In this document: piece after piece, positions 25,662-35,707 of the stretch
Layout of the letters: each line of letters begins with the position of its first letter
How positions within the stretch are numbered: the stretch's first letter is position 1
Assembly: GCF_022179325.1 (NCBI RefSeq)
Contig: NZ_BPQQ01000008.1
Coordinates: forward strand, 30,243-94,242
DNA from: Methylobacterium isbiliense
Lineage (GTDB): Bacteria > Pseudomonadota > Alphaproteobacteria > Rhizobiales > Beijerinckiaceae
Reading direction: 5' to 3'
Length of the DNA: 64,000 nt
The notes under the pieces: model-generated
The model's input: the letters and a program-made list of their open reading frames with translations, nothing else
What the model was told of the DNA's origin: nothing
Database searches by the model: none
Position numbers and translations under genes: made by a program

Positions 25662-26081
25662 TCAGAGGTCGGTGGTCTCGGACTTGGCGCCGCCCGGCCC
25701 GCCGACCTTGATCTTGATCGTCTCGACCGTGGTGTTGCCGTCCGCTCCCTTCACCTCGACCGTCACCTCGTCGGTGCCGGTGAAGCCGGCCTTGCTCTCG
25801 TAGAACACCGCCTGGACGTTGGCCTCGGTGTTCGGGCAGCGGTAGGTGGCGGGGGTCTTGAGCTTGCCGGCGCGCTGGATCAGCGACCCGTTCTTCGGCC
25901 CCGTGGTGATCTTGATCTCGGGCTGCGGCCCGAGCGAGCAATCCTTCTTCAGGTTGGGGGCGAGCAGGATGCGCACCTGCTTGCCGGACGCGACCGATTG
26001 CTCGCGGGTCTTGGTGGTCTGGGCGAGGGCCGGGCCTGCGAGCACCGCACAGGCGGCGAGCGTCAGGAGGGGGCGGATCAT
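25662..26081 (-). CDS. Exported Ig-like beta-domain protein
   Basis: 139 residues. A signal peptide ('PLLTLAACAVLAGPALAQ') is followed by a domain with beta-strand character: 'VRILLAPNLKKDCSLGPQPE', 'GSLIQRAGKLKTPATYRCPN', 'FYESKAGFTGTDEVTVEVKG'. The phrase F-T-G-T-D-E-V-T-V is typical of cadherin- or Ig-like repeats. Two cysteines could form a disulphide. The function is unknown. The ATG at 26081 (Met-Ile-Arg-Pro) is preferred to longer options because it puts the signal peptide first. Confidence 0.72.
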   Translation of the reverse strand: MIRPLLTLAACAVLAGPALAQTTKTREQSVASGKQVRILLAPNLKKDCSLGPQPEIKITTGPKNGSLIQRAGKLKTPATYRCPNTEANVQAVFYESKAGFTGTDEVTVEVKGADGNTTVETIKIKVGGPGGAKSETTDL

Positions 26082-26200
26082 GAGCGTGTCTCTCCGAGGA
26101 AGCGCTGCGGCCCCGATGTGGGGAGCGCGCCGACCCGCGTCGAGTCCGCCGGGCTGACCCAGGAGCACTTTCCGCGCGCCGGACCGACGAGGCGCCCGCC

Positions 26201-26305
26201 CTAATGCAGCGTCAGCATCACCGCGAGGTTGAACAGGCCCAAGAGCGCGATGCCGGCCAGCCAGAGCCAGTAGCCGCGTCCCTCGACCGGATAGTCGCCG
26301 AACAT
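26201..26305 (-). CDS. Small membrane peptide coupled to the upstream gene
   Basis: 34 residues: polar start 'MFGDYPVEGRGYW' then one helix 'LWLAGIALLGLFNLAVM'. Its ATG overlaps the previous gene's TGA by one base (TGATG at 26305), a strong sign of translational coupling. Function unknown. Confidence 0.6.
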   Translation of the reverse strand: MFGDYPVEGRGYWLWLAGIALLGLFNLAVMLTLH

Positions 26306-26745
26306 CACCGCTCCCCGCCGCTGCCGGAGGATTGCAGCACCGCCATCACGGCCCCGGTCACCCGGGCGATCTGCGTCGGGGTGAACTCGCCCGACAGGGC
26401 CGTGCCGAGCTGCACCTCGATACGCTGGCGCTCGCCCGCATCCCCGATCGGGTCGGCCGGGATCTCGGCTTCGGCGAGCCCGCAGGCGTCCCGGATGGTG
26501 TCGGCGGCCCGCCGCAGGGTGGCGCGCTGGTCGGGCGTCATGTCCCAGAGCGGGTGGCGCAGGCGCGCGATCACCCGCTTGGCGTCGCGGTAGTCGCGGT
26601 CGACGTTGGTCAGGGCCTCGATCTGGCTCACCAGCAGGACGAGTTCGAGCACGTCCGCGGTCGCCTCCGGGCAGGTGCGCACGATGCGCATCAGCCGGGC
26701 GATCAGCGCGGTGGTCGGAGAAGCGTGGCGGGACGGCTCGGCCAT
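26305..26745 (-). CDS. Hypothetical helical protein in the merR operon
   Basis: 146 residues, mostly alpha-helical: 'TTALIARLMRIVRTCPEATA', 'VLELVLLVSQIEALTNVDRD', 'AKRVIARLRHPLWDMTPDQR'. No family is recognised. It starts 6 bases after the merR stop and ends on the TGATG junction with a 34-residue membrane peptide, so the three genes form one operon with the MerR-type protein upstream. Confidence 0.65.
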   Translation of the reverse strand: MAEPSRHASPTTALIARLMRIVRTCPEATADVLELVLLVSQIEALTNVDRDYRDAKRVIARLRHPLWDMTPDQRATLRRAADTIRDACGLAEAEIPADPIGDAGERQRIEVQLGTALSGEFTPTQIARVTGAVMAVLQSSGSGGER

Positions 26746-26751
26746 GTCCGC

Positions 26752-27312
26752 CTAACTCCCTTCGCTCTGCAAGGTTCTCGGCAAGGTTCTCGGCAAGGTT
26801 CTCGGCAACGTTCCCGCCGCCGGGTGCGCGTCGGACCGCTCCTCGTCGTCCCGGCCGGTCCGCCACGCGGCGAGCTGCGCCCGGCAGTCGCGCAGGGTCG
26901 CCAGGGCACGCCCGAGCGCCGCCCGGTCGGCGGGCGACAGGGCCGGCCTCGCGCCGTCCGCCGGCGTGCCGTCCGGCTCCGCCTCCGGGAAGGCCGCCGG
27001 GGCGACCTGCTCGCCGCGGCCCACCGCCTGGACGAAGCGCATGCCGCGCTCGCGCAGGATGCGCTGCACGCCGCGGATCGTGTAGCCCTGCCCGTAGAGA
27101 AGCTGGCGCACGCCGCGCAGCAGGTCGACGTCGTCGGGCCGGTAGTAGCGCCGGTTGCCGCCGCGCTTGAGCGGCCGGATCTGCGCGAAGCGGGTCTCCC
27201 AGAACCGCAGCACGTGCTGGGGCAGGTCGAGATCCTCCGCCACCTCGCTGATGGTGCGGAACGCATCCGGAGCCTTGTCGCCGGCCGCTTCGGCCGCCGC
27301 GAGCGTCGTCAT
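26752..27312 (-). CDS. MerR-family transcriptional regulator
   Basis: 186 residues. Residues ~19-90 form a MerR winged helix: '[20 protein letters not shown]', '[20 protein letters not shown]', '[20 protein letters not shown]'. This is the conserved alphaproteobacterial regulator directly downstream of ihfA; its targets are not known. The C-terminus ends in repeated T-L-P-R motifs encoded by a 12-base tandem repeat, so its length may vary between strains. It lacks the cysteines of metal-sensing MerR proteins. Confidence 0.9.
   Translation of the reverse strand: MTTLAAAEAAGDKAPDAFRTISEVAEDLDLPQHVLRFWETRFAQIRPLKRGGNRRYYRPDDVDLLRGVRQLLYGQGYTIRGVQRILRERGMRFVQAVGRGEQVAPAAFPEAEPDGTPADGARPALSPADRAALGRALATLRDCRAQLAAWRTGRDDEERSDAHPAAGTLPRTLPRTLPRTLQSEGS
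26771..26806. repeat. Three perfect copies of a 12-base unit inside merR
   Basis: Unit aaggttctcggc at 26771, 26783 and 26795, followed by a degenerate copy. Being a multiple of three it stays in frame and encodes repeated T-L-P-R at the MerR C-terminus. The core ttctcggcaagg resembles the 16-base unit at 781. Confidence 0.92.
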
Positions 27313-27361
27313 GCGCGCGACCCTTCAGCCTCCGTCGTTCCGGGGACCGCGCCCCGGGCGC

Positions 27362-27676
27362 TCAGCCCTCGTCGGGCTCGGCGGGATCGCCGTTGATGCG
27401 GGCCTTGAGCACGTTCGAGGGCTTGAACACCATGACACGGCGCGGCTCGATCGCCACCTCGACGCCGGTCTTGGGGTTGCGCCCCACCCGCTTGCCCTTC
27501 CCCCGCACCACGAAGGAGCCGAAGGAGGACAGCTTCACGGTCTCGCCCGCGGCCAGGCAATCGCAGATCTGGGCCAGCACCGTCTCGACCAGGGCCGCCG
27601 ATTCGGTCCGCGAGAGGCCGACCCTCTGGTAGACGGCCTCGGTCAGGTCAGCCCGCGTGACCGTCTTGCCTGCCAT
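27362..27676 (-). CDS. ihfA: Integration host factor alpha subunit
   Basis: 104 residues, a DNA-bending HU/IHF protein. '[20 protein letters not shown]', '[20 protein letters not shown]' and '[20 protein letters not shown]' fit IHF-alpha; the intercalating proline is in the arm 'GRNPKTG'. ATG 27676 has a GGGGAG ahead. Gene order fabH-ihfA-merR is the standard alphaproteobacterial one. IHF-beta should be elsewhere. Confidence 0.93.
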   Translation of the reverse strand: MAGKTVTRADLTEAVYQRVGLSRTESAALVETVLAQICDCLAAGETVKLSSFGSFVVRGKGKRVGRNPKTGVEVAIEPRRVMVFKPSNVLKARINGDPAEPDEG

Positions 27677-27986
27677 CCTGCTGCTCCCCGGCGGCTCTTC
27701 AAAAACCGTCATATGTGTATGATCGTGCACGCTAATCCGCGCCGGTCGCGGGGTCAACCGGGAGTCGTGCGGTTTCCGGGGCAATCGGGTGAGCCCAATT
27801 GCGCTGCCTTGTCGACGGGGCCTCAGGCGCCGGCGGCCGCATCGGCGGCCTCGGCTTCGCTTGGCCATGCGTCCGAGAGGAAGACTGTCCTCTCGGACCC
27901 GCGCCGCGGGGCGCTCGTCGCGCCCGCCCTCTCGATGATCGGGCTTCGCCCGGGGGCCCTGGTGCGGTTTCTCGGCCGCGCGCCGT
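27677..27986. promoter_or_regulatory. Intergenic region between fabH and ihfA with a hairpin
   Basis: 310 bases, no convincing gene. An 11-base-pair perfect hairpin (gtccgagagga at 27871-27881, loop agactg, tcctctcggac to 27898) lies about 90 bases past the fabH stop and may end that transcript. The segment next to ihfA (27700-27735) is more AT-rich, with catatgtgtatgatcgtgca, and probably carries the ihfA promoter. Confidence 0.5.
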
Positions 27987-28964
27987 TCACCAGCGGATGA
28001 GGGCGCTGCCCCAGGCGAAGCCGCCGCCGATCGCCTCGATCATCACGAGGTCGCCGCGCTTGATGCGCCCGTCGCGACAGGCCGCGTCGAGGGCGAGGGG
28101 AATCGAGGCCGCCGAGGTGTTGCCGTGGCGGTCCACGGTCAGCACGACCTTCTCGCGGGCGATCCCGAGCTTGTCGGCCGAAGCCTCGATGATGCGGCGG
28201 TTGGCTTGGTGGGGCACGAACCAGTCGAGGTCCTCCGCCGTGGTGCCGGTGGCCCGGAACGCGTCCGCGATCACGTCGGTGACCGAGCCGACCGCGAAGC
28301 GGAAGACCTCCTTGCCGACCATCCGCAGCTTGCCGGTGGTGCCGGTGGAGCCGGGGCCGCCGTCCACGAAGAGCTTGTCGCGGTAGCGCCCGTCCGAGCG
28401 CAGGTGGCTGGTGAGCACCCCGCGGTCGCCCGCATGGCCCTCGCCGGGCTGCGCCTCCAGCACCAGCGCGCCCGCGCCGTCGCCGAACAGCACGCAGGTG
28501 GTGCGGTCCTCCCAGTCGAGGAGGCGCGAGAAGGTCTCGGCCCCGACCACCAGCGCGCGCCGGGCGGCGCCGGTCGTCAGGAACTTGTCGGCGGTGGCGA
28601 CCCCGTAGACGAAGCCGGCGCAGACCGCCTGCAGGTCGAAAGCGGCGCCGCCGTGGATGCCCAGCCCGTGCTGGATCTGGGTCGCGGTGGACGGGAAGGT
28701 GTGGTCCGGCGTCGAGGTGGCGCAGATCACGAGGTCGATGCTCGCCGGGTCGATGTCGGCGGCGGCGAGCGCGGCCCGCGCGGCCTTGACGCCGAGCACG
28801 GAGGTGGTCTCGTCGGGCTCCGCGATGTGGCGCTGGCGGATGCCGGTGCGCTGCACGATCCACTCGTCGGAGGTGTCGACGCGGGTGGCGAGGTCGTCGT
28901 TGGTGACGACGGTCCGCGGCAGATAGGAGCCGCAGCCCCGCACCACCGAGCGAAGGCGGGTCAT
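27987..28964 (-). CDS. fabH: 3-oxoacyl-ACP synthase III
   Basis: 325 residues. Condenses acetyl-CoA with malonyl-ACP to start fatty-acid synthesis. The catalytic triad is visible: Cys in '[12 protein letters not shown]', His in '[12 protein letters not shown]' and Asn in '[15 protein letters not shown]'. The N-terminal '[20 protein letters not shown]' is typical. It starts 15 bases after the plsX stop on the same strand, the classical plsX-fabH pair. Confidence 0.97.
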   Translation of the reverse strand: MTRLRSVVRGCGSYLPRTVVTNDDLATRVDTSDEWIVQRTGIRQRHIAEPDETTSVLGVKAARAALAAADIDPASIDLVICATSTPDHTFPSTATQIQHGLGIHGGAAFDLQAVCAGFVYGVATADKFLTTGAARRALVVGAETFSRLLDWEDRTTCVLFGDGAGALVLEAQPGEGHAGDRGVLTSHLRSDGRYRDKLFVDGGPGSTGTTGKLRMVGKEVFRFAVGSVTDVIADAFRATGTTAEDLDWFVPHQANRRIIEASADKLGIAREKVVLTVDRHGNTSAASIPLALDAACRDGRIKRGDLVMIEAIGGGFAWGSALIRW

Positions 28965-28979
28965 GGCGGGTGTCCTCTC

Positions 28980-30014
28980 TCAGGCCGATGTCACCGCCGG
29001 GGTGGTCTCGAGCATGTCGCGGATCGTGCGCATCAGGTCGTGGCGGGCCATGTCGTGCGCGATGTCGATGGCGCTCGCGAAGCCGTGCGCGTCCTCCGAG
29101 CCGTGGCTCTTGATCACGATGCCCTCCAGCCCGAGGAAGACGCCGCCGTTGGCCCGGCTCGGATTCATCTTCTCCCGCAGGGCCTCGAAGGCGCCGCGGG
29201 CAAACAGGTAGCCGATCTTCGCCATCAGGGTCCGGCTCATCGCGCCCTTGAGATACGTGGCGATCTGCTTGGCGGTTCCCTCGGCGGTCTTGAGGGCGAT
29301 GTTGCCGGTGAAGCCCTCAGTGACAACCACGTCCACGGTGCCGCGGCCGAGATCGGTGCCCTCCACGAAGCCGTGATAGCTGAGGTTGGGCAGGTCGGCC
29401 TCGCGCAGCATGCGCGCCGCCTCCTTGACCGCCTCGTTGCCCTTCATCTCCTCGGTGCCGACGTTGAGCAGGCCCACCGTCGGCCGGTCGAGGTCGAACA
29501 CGATGCGCGCCATGGCGGCTCCCATCAGCGCCATGTCGACCAGATGGGCGGCGTCGGTCCCGATGGTGGCGCCGACATCGAGCACCACGCTCTCGCCGCG
29601 CACCGTCGGCCACAGGCAGGCGATGGCCGGACGCTCGATATGCGCCATGGTCTTGAGGCAGATCTTCGACATCGCCATCAGCGCGCCGGTGTTGCCGGCC
29701 GAGACGGCGGCCTCGGCCTCGCCGTCGCGCACGGCCTGGATCGCCCTCCACATCGAGGACTTGCCGCGCCCGGTGCGCACCGCCTGGCTCGGCTTCTCGT
29801 CCATGGACACCGCCACGCTGGTGTGGCGGATCTCCACCGCGCCCGCGAGCCGCGGCTCGGCCTCCACCATCGGGGTGAGGACCGCCTCGTCGCCGAACAT
29901 CAGGAAGGTCGTCTCGGGATGGCGCTCGCGGGCGATCGCCGCCCCGGGCACGACCGTGGACGGACCGTGATCGCCGCCCATCGCGTCGAGCGAGATGCGC
30001 ACTCTCTGGGACAT
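28980..30014 (-). CDS. plsX: Phosphate acyltransferase PlsX
   Basis: 344 residues. Makes acyl-phosphate from acyl-ACP for phospholipid synthesis. Family start '[20 protein letters not shown]', then '[20 protein letters not shown]', '[20 protein letters not shown]' and '[20 protein letters not shown]'. ATG 30014 is set by this conserved beginning; a longer frame upstream is not conserved in character. First gene of plsX-fabH; 118 bases of noncoding sequence separate it from the phn cluster. Confidence 0.96.
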   Translation of the reverse strand: MSQRVRISLDAMGGDHGPSTVVPGAAIARERHPETTFLMFGDEAVLTPMVEAEPRLAGAVEIRHTSVAVSMDEKPSQAVRTGRGKSSMWRAIQAVRDGEAEAAVSAGNTGALMAMSKICLKTMAHIERPAIACLWPTVRGESVVLDVGATIGTDAAHLVDMALMGAAMARIVFDLDRPTVGLLNVGTEEMKGNEAVKEAARMLREADLPNLSYHGFVEGTDLGRGTVDVVVTEGFTGNIALKTAEGTAKQIATYLKGAMSRTLMAKIGYLFARGAFEALREKMNPSRANGGVFLGLEGIVIKSHGSEDAHGFASAIDIAHDMARHDLMRTIRDMLETTPAVTSA

Positions 30015-30132
30015 GGGGACGTTGACAAGCCTCGTTCGCGGCGGGCGGGAGGGGGGCCGCGGCGCGGCGGAAAATAGCGACCCGGCGCCCGGCCGCAAAC
30101 GAATTCTCAGGCCCCGCTGCCCGGCGCCCGCC

Positions 30133-31020
30133 TCAGGCCGGCGCCCCGATGATCGCCCGCCGCAGCCGGCCCGAGACCCAGTCGATGCCCGCGACCGTCA
30201 CGAGGATCATCAGCACCAGGAAGGCGACCTGCTGCATCTCCAGCACCCGGATCAGCTCCGTCAGGTACTGGCCGATGCCCCCCGCTCCGACGATGCCGAT
30301 GATCGTCGCCGAGCGGGTGTTCGATTCGAAGAAGTAGAGCACCTGGCTCGCCAGCACCGGCAGCACGCCGGGCAGGAGGCCGAAGCGGACGCGGTGGAGC
30401 GGGCTGCCGCCCGCGGCGGTCACGCCCTCCTGCGGCCGGCGGTCGGCGGCCTCGATCGCCTCCGAGAACAGCTTGCCGAAGGCGCCGAAATCCGAGCAGG
30501 CGATGGCGAGCGCCCCCGCGAAGGGGCCGAGCCCGACCACGTTGATCCAGATCAAGGCCCAGATCAGCACGTCGACCGCGCGGATCACGTCGAAGCCGCG
30601 CTTGACGGTGAAGCGCAGGAAGACGTTCGGCATCACGTTGCGGGCGGCCAGCAGCGCCACCGGCAGGGCGAGGAGCGCGGCCGTGAGCGTGCCCAGGAAG
30701 GCGATGGCCAGCGTCTCGGCCAGGGCCTTGAGGAAGACGAGGCCCTGCCCCTCCGGCGAGGGCGGCAGCATCAGCACGGCGAACTCGCCGAGCCGGTGCA
30801 GCCCGGTGAGGATGCGCAGGAGCGAGAAGTCGAGCCGTACCATCGCCACGAGGGCGAGGCCGGCGAGGCCCGCCACCACGCCCGCGACGAGCAGGCGCCG
30901 GCGCAGCGGCACGGAAAAGACCTGCGGGTGGCGGGCGCGCAGGCCCGCAAGGTCGGCGAGGGCCGCCCGGCGCAGGGCGGATCGCTGCGGGGCGGATCTG
31001 GGCAGGGCGTCCCGGCTCAT
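30133..31020 (-). CDS. phnE: Phosphonate ABC transporter permease (second PhnE)
   Basis: 295 residues, an inner-membrane permease with about six helices and the EAA-type loop around '[20 protein letters not shown]'. It also has '[20 protein letters not shown]', diagnostic of PhnE-type permeases. It works with PhnC and PhnD to import phosphonates or related reduced phosphorus compounds. Its ATG (31020) overlaps the previous permease stop (ATGA), so the two subunits are translationally coupled and probably form a heterodimeric channel. Confidence 0.93.
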   Translation of the reverse strand: MSRDALPRSAPQRSALRRAALADLAGLRARHPQVFSVPLRRRLLVAGVVAGLAGLALVAMVRLDFSLLRILTGLHRLGEFAVLMLPPSPEGQGLVFLKALAETLAIAFLGTLTAALLALPVALLAARNVMPNVFLRFTVKRGFDVIRAVDVLIWALIWINVVGLGPFAGALAIACSDFGAFGKLFSEAIEAADRRPQEGVTAAGGSPLHRVRFGLLPGVLPVLASQVLYFFESNTRSATIIGIVGAGGIGQYLTELIRVLEMQQVAFLVLMILVTVAGIDWVSGRLRRAIIGAPA

Positions 31021-31901
31021 CGGGCGGCCTCCCGGCCGAGCAGGTGGTGGCGCAGGCGTTCGGTCGCGAGATCGATCCCGATCACCGTCAGGATGATCAG
31101 CAGCAGGATCGCGCTCACGTCCGAATAGTAGAAGTTGCGGATCGCCACGAGGAATTCCTGGCCGATCCCGCCCGCGCCGACGAAGCCCATCACGCCCGCG
31201 CCGCGCACGTTGATCTCGAAGCGCAGGAGCCCGTAGGAGGCGAAGTTCGACAGGACCTGCGGCATCACCGCGAAGCGCACGGTCTCGACCCAGGAGGCGC
31301 CAGTCGCGGTCAGCCCCTCGACGGGCTTCATGTCGATGTTCTCGACCACCTCCGCGAACAGCTTGCCGAGCGCGCCCGCGGTGTGGATGGCGAGCGCCAG
31401 CACCCCCACCATCGGGCCGAGCCCGAAGGCGATCACGAAGATCAGCGCGAACACCACCTCCGGCACGGTGCGGCAGATCTCGAGCAGGCGCCGGGTGCCG
31501 AACCGGACCGCGCGGGAGGCCACGAGGTTGGAGGCGGCGGCGAAGCACAGCGCGAAGGCGGCGAGCCCCCCGAACAGGGTGCCGAGATAGGCCATCAGCA
31601 GCGTCTCGCCGAGCAGCGCCAGCCATTTCGGCAGGCCCCAGTACCAGGCGGCGAGGTCGCCGCCGAGGTTCGACAGGGTGAGCGGCGGGACGATCTGGGC
31701 GATGTAGGCGGTGAAGTTGCGGATGTTCTCCGCGAGCGTCAGCGGGCGCACCTCGGCGGCGAACCCGGCCAGCGCCACGAGCGCGAGGAGCAGCACCAGC
31801 AGGGCGAGGCCCCGCCGGCGCGCTCCCGCGACGCTCGCCGCGTAGGCCCCCGCGAGGGCCGAGGCCCGCGCGGGGGGCAATCTGTCGAGGGGCAGCGTCA
31901 C
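31017..31901 (-). CDS. phnE: Phosphonate ABC transporter permease (first PhnE)
   Basis: 294 residues. Contains about six membrane helices, 'GLGPMVGVLALAIHTAGALG', 'KLFAEVVENIDMKPVEGLTA' (permease loop) and '[20 protein letters not shown]'. GTG 31901 starts 11 bases after the phnD stop; a GAGGCGG overlapping that stop serves as ribosome-binding site. The four genes phnC-phnD-phnE1-phnE2 are in the standard order. Confidence 0.93.
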   Translation of the reverse strand: MTLPLDRLPPARASALAGAYAASVAGARRRGLALLVLLLALVALAGFAAEVRPLTLAENIRNFTAYIAQIVPPLTLSNLGGDLAAWYWGLPKWLALLGETLLMAYLGTLFGGLAAFALCFAAASNLVASRAVRFGTRRLLEICRTVPEVVFALIFVIAFGLGPMVGVLALAIHTAGALGKLFAEVVENIDMKPVEGLTATGASWVETVRFAVMPQVLSNFASYGLLRFEINVRGAGVMGFVGAGGIGQEFLVAIRNFYYSDVSAILLLIILTVIGIDLATERLRHHLLGREAAR

Positions 31902-31912
31902 GCGCGGCCGCC

Positions 31913-32845
31913 TCAGGAGCGCTTGCGCTGCTCGTCGTTGTAGCGGAGCATCTCGATGATCGGCTGGTAGTCCTTCAGCGTCACGGGCGTGAAGTCGAGG
32001 TCCTTGCCGTCGGAGAGCCGGTCGAAGGCGGCCTTGTCCTTCTTCGGCATCGCCGTGAGGGCGGTGCGGATCGCCTGCTTGAGGTCGTCCGGCAGGGCCG
32101 AGAGCATGGCGAAGGGGCCTTCGGGCAGGAAGTCCGACCGGAAGATCACCCGGAAGTCCGACTGCGCCATCGGCGAGCCGTCGGGCTTCTTCAGCATGCC
32201 CTTGGTGACCATGCGGGTGACGGCGGTGTCGGTCTCGGAGTTCCACAGGTTGGCGGCGGCGTCCGCCGTGCCCTGGACGAGCGCCAGCACGGCGTTCTCG
32301 TGGCTGCCCGCGTAGAAGGTCTTGCCGAACAGCTTGTCGACGTCGTGGCCGGCCTTCTGCAGGAAGAAGCGCGGCGCCTGGTTGCCGGAGGTCGAGTTGG
32401 GATCGACGAGGGCGAGGTTCTTGCCCTTGAGGTCCTCGATCTTCTGGTAGGGGCTGTCGGCGCGCACGTAGATCACCGAGTAGTAGCCCGAGGCGCCGTT
32501 GTCGTGCTTCTGGTTGACCACCGGCTCGGTCTTCACGCCGGTCATCACCGCGCGGGCGAACGAGGCCGGGCCGTAGAAGGCGATGTGGATGTTGCCGGCG
32601 CGCTGGCCCTCGATCACCGCCGCGTAGTCGTTGGCGACCCGCAGCTTCACCGGCACGCCGATCTCCTTGGTGAGATAGGCGGTGAGCGGGGTGTAGCGGT
32701 CGACGGTGCCGGAGGCGTTCTCGGCCGGGATCACCCCGAGGGTGAGCTCGGGGTACTTGGCCTTCCAGTCCTGCGCGAGGGCGGGCGCGGCGAGACAGGC
32801 GAACGCCGCGGCGGCGGCGCCCGCGAGGGTGCGTCGGGTGAGCAT
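31913..32845 (-). CDS. phnD: Phosphonate ABC transporter substrate-binding protein
   Basis: 310 residues, periplasmic. Signal peptide 'TLAGAAAAAFACLAAPALAQ', then 'YPELTLGVIPAENASGTVDR', 'YTPLTAYLTKEIGVPVKLRV', 'AFYGPASFARAV' and 'DPNSTSGNQAPRFFLQKAGH', which fit PhnD/PtxB-type binding proteins. Related proteins bind 2-aminoethylphosphonate, methylphosphonate, phosphite or hypophosphite; the specificity here cannot be assigned. 89 bases separate it from phnC. Confidence 0.93.
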   Translation of the reverse strand: MLTRRTLAGAAAAAFACLAAPALAQDWKAKYPELTLGVIPAENASGTVDRYTPLTAYLTKEIGVPVKLRVANDYAAVIEGQRAGNIHIAFYGPASFARAVMTGVKTEPVVNQKHDNGASGYYSVIYVRADSPYQKIEDLKGKNLALVDPNSTSGNQAPRFFLQKAGHDVDKLFGKTFYAGSHENAVLALVQGTADAAANLWNSETDTAVTRMVTKGMLKKPDGSPMAQSDFRVIFRSDFLPEGPFAMLSALPDDLKQAIRTALTAMPKKDKAAFDRLSDGKDLDFTPVTLKDYQPIIEMLRYNDEQRKRS

Positions 32846-32934
32846 CGGTCCATCCTCTGGTGTGGGCGCGGGGCGTGACCCCGCGCGGCGCGCGGCAGCA
32901 CTCTCCCGCGCGGAACTGGTCTCCGGCGCGGCTC

Positions 32935-33741
<807 letters not shown>

Positions 33742-33786
33742 CCGTCCGTCCGGTTCGCGGGGCCGGCAAACCTAAACGCCGGTTTA

Positions 33787-33804
33787 ACGACAGACGGATG
33801 ACAG
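33787..33804 (-). promoter_or_regulatory. Pho box upstream of phnC
   Basis: On the minus strand: CTGTCAT, four bases (CCGT), CTGTCGT. This is one mismatch from the classical PhoB half-sites CTGTCAT spaced by four bases (11-base period). It lies 46-63 bases before the phnC start, an ordinary activator position. Confidence 0.85.
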
Positions 33805-33817
33805 AGGCCCGCGCGCC

Positions 33818-34453
33818 TCACCCGCCGTAGCGGCGCAGGAAGGCGTCGATCTCCAGCGACCGGAAGTCCGGCAGCGCCGCGCGCAGGCGCTCGTGGTCCC
33901 AGTCCCACCATGCCAGGGCGTCCAGGCGCCGGGCGGTCTCCTCGTCGAAGCGCCGCCGCAGCACCCGGGCCGGGTTGCCGGCCACGATCGTGTAGGGGGG
34001 AACGTCGCGGGTCACCACCGCGCCCGCGCCCACCACCGCCCCGGTGCCGATGCGCCGGCCCGGCAGCACCACCGCCCCGTGCCCGATCCAGACGTCGTGG
34101 CCGACGGTCACCGGGCTCTCGCGGCGCCAGTCGAAGAACGCGGCCTCGTCCGCCTCCTCCGGCCAGTAGAGGCGCGAGCGGTAGGTGAAATGCGCCTGCG
34201 AGGCGCGCTGCATCGGGTGGTTGCCGGGATTGAGGCGCACCATCGCGGCGATGGAGCAGAACTTGCCGATCGTCGTGGCGAAGACCTCGCCGTCGTTGAC
34301 GATGTAGGAATAGTCGCCCAGCACCGTCTCGGTGAGCTGCGTGCGGGCGCCCACCTCCGTGTAGCGGCCGAGGCGGCTCTCCACGACCCGGGCGCTCGGG
34401 TCGATGAGCGGCAAGGGGCCGAGGCGCTTGTGGCCGAGGCGCTTCCCGCTCAT
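33818..34453 (-). CDS. Phosphonate-metabolism hexapeptide transferase
   Basis: 211 residues of the left-handed beta-helix acyltransferase type. Hexapeptide-like stretches include 'GVPL'-free segments such as '[20 protein letters not shown]', '[20 protein letters not shown]', '[20 protein letters not shown]' and '[20 protein letters not shown]'. The histidine in the GNHP turn is the family catalytic residue. This subgroup typically occurs in phosphonate-use gene clusters and may acetylate aminoalkylphosphonates, but the reaction is unproven. It overlaps DUF1045 by four bases (ATGA). Confidence 0.85.
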   Translation of the reverse strand: MSGKRLGHKRLGPLPLIDPSARVVESRLGRYTEVGARTQLTETVLGDYSYIVNDGEVFATTIGKFCSIAAMVRLNPGNHPMQRASQAHFTYRSRLYWPEEADEAAFFDWRRESPVTVGHDVWIGHGAVVLPGRRIGTGAVVGAGAVVTRDVPPYTIVAGNPARVLRRRFDEETARRLDALAWWDWDHERLRAALPDFRSLEIDAFLRRYGG

Positions 34454-35133
34454 CGCGTCGCTCCGAAGGGCAGCCGGCGCAGGACCCGGAAGGGCGCGTC
34501 GCCCTCCTGGCACAGCAGCGTCACGGCGTCGATGACGAGCGGCTCCCCCGCGCCGTAGGCGGCCTGGAGCCGGGCGCGCCAGGGTTCGCGCTCCGCCTCC
34601 GGCAGCGCGTCGGTGAGCGTCATGTGGAAGCGGAACTCCTCGAACACGTGCGGGTAGCCCCAGCGCGCCAGCAGCGCGCGCTGGCGCGGGCTCAGGCGCT
34701 CGGGGTTCCGGCGGGCCAGCTCCGGAGCGGTGAGCGGCGCCCGCAGCGGGTCGAGGGCGGCCACGCACTCGGCCGCGAACAGGCCGAGATCCGGGCTCGC
34801 CTCGACCGGCACCAGGGCGGTGAAGCCGCCGAGCGTCGCGACCGCGAGGCGGCCCACCGCCACCGGCGGGTGATCGGCGCTCAAGGCCGCGGCGGCGGCG
34901 ATCAGGTCGTCCTCGCCGACGCCCTCGCGCAGGCGCATCGGCGCCTTGAGGGTGGCGTGGAAGCCGTAGCGCCGGGGCGAGGCCGTCACCGCGCCGGCCT
35001 CCGGGACGCCGGGCAGCGGCGCCACCGCCGCGCCGGTGGCGCTGTCGTAGCCGAGGAGGCCGTTGCCGAAATGCGCGAGCGGCGTGCCGGGTGCGGGCGT
35101 GTAGTAGAGCGCGTAGCGCCTGCGGTCGCTCAC
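34450..35133 (-). CDS. DUF1045 phosphonate-metabolism protein (2H phosphoesterase-like)
   Basis: 227 residues. Starts '[20 protein letters not shown]' and contains two H-x-T motifs, '[13 protein letters not shown]' (~residue 58) and '[13 protein letters not shown]' (~residue 168), the signature of 2H phosphoesterases. DUF1045 usually accompanies C-P lyase genes; here those are missing from the window. It is the first gene of a two-gene unit with the hexapeptide transferase and has its own Pho box 39 bases upstream. Confidence 0.88.
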   Translation of the reverse strand: MSDRRRYALYYTPAPGTPLAHFGNGLLGYDSATGAAVAPLPGVPEAGAVTASPRRYGFHATLKAPMRLREGVGEDDLIAAAAALSADHPPVAVGRLAVATLGGFTALVPVEASPDLGLFAAECVAALDPLRAPLTAPELARRNPERLSPRQRALLARWGYPHVFEEFRFHMTLTDALPEAEREPWRARLQAAYGAGEPLVIDAVTLLCQEGDAPFRVLRRLPFGATR

Positions 35134-35171
35134 GGGGGCGTCCTCCTGGCCTTCCGCTTCAGCACGCGCCC

Positions 35172-35189
35172 GTGACGGATCGGTGACGG
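35172..35189 (-). promoter_or_regulatory. Second Pho box, upstream of the DUF1045 gene
   Basis: On the minus strand: CCGTCAC, four bases (CGAT), CCGTCAC, an exact 11-base direct repeat of a degenerate CTGTCAT half-site. It lies 39-56 bases before the ATG at 35133. Less perfect than the site at phnC, but spacing and position agree. Confidence 0.7.
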
Positions 35190-35194
35190 GGCGG

Positions 35195-35365
35195 CTACAG
35201 CACGCTGATGGCGAGCCACACCACGCCCCACCCCACGAGGCCGAACCACGCGACCACGAGGGGAATGCCGACCGCGAGGGTCAGCACGAAGGCGGCCTGC
35301 CGCAGCCTGTCCCCGTACGGGCCACCGGCGCCGTTCCCGGACAAGTGCGTGTCGTTCCTGCGCAA
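35195..35365 (-). CDS. Small membrane protein with TTG start
   Basis: 56 residues from a TTG at 35365, with AGGAGG about nine bases ahead. A basic, Gly-rich N-terminus ('RRNDTHLSGNGAGGPYGD') precedes one long or two short hydrophobic helices, 'AAFVLTLAVGIPLVVAWFGL' then 'VGWGVVWLAISVL', and a TAG at 35195. There is no ATG, so it is easily overlooked. It lies between the YARHG gene and the DUF1045 Pho box, on the same strand as both. Function unknown. Confidence 0.5.
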   Translation of the reverse strand: MRRNDTHLSGNGAGGPYGDRLRQAAFVLTLAVGIPLVVAWFGLVGWGVVWLAISVL

Positions 35366-35419
35366 GGCGTGAGCCCTCCTGTCTGGTCGGCCCGCCTCGG
35401 CGCAAGCGCCGCGCCGCCC

Positions 35420-35707
35420 TCACGGAGCGCAGCCGATCGCCCGCTCGGTCCGCCGGATCTGCGCCACCGTCTCGCGCTGGCGGGCGGAGAGCGGCACGTC
35501 GCGCTCGTCGTCGTAGCTGCAGCCCGCATTGCCGAAGGCCCGGATGCCGCGCGGCGTGCGGAAGCAGTAGCCCGCCTCCTTGTAGATGCGGTTGCGCTCG
35601 TACCAGAGCTCGTCGCAGCCCTGCGCGGCCGCCTCGCCCGTCAGGCAGGCGCCCGCGCAGGCGAGCGCGGCCAGGAATGCGCGCCGGAACGCGGCGGGGT
35701 GGGTCAT
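35420..35707 (-). CDS. Exported YARHG-domain protein
   Basis: 95 residues. Signal peptide 'FLAALACAGACLTGEAAAQ', then a YARHG domain, 'CDELWYERNRIYKEAGYCFR' followed by 'TPRGIRAFGNAGC'. This is a short module of secreted bacterial proteins with unknown function. Three cysteines in the mature part suggest disulphides in the periplasm. ATG 35707 puts the signal peptide first. Confidence 0.83.
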   Translation of the reverse strand: MTHPAAFRRAFLAALACAGACLTGEAAAQGCDELWYERNRIYKEAGYCFRTPRGIRAFGNAGCSYDDERDVPLSARQRETVAQIRRTERAIGCAP

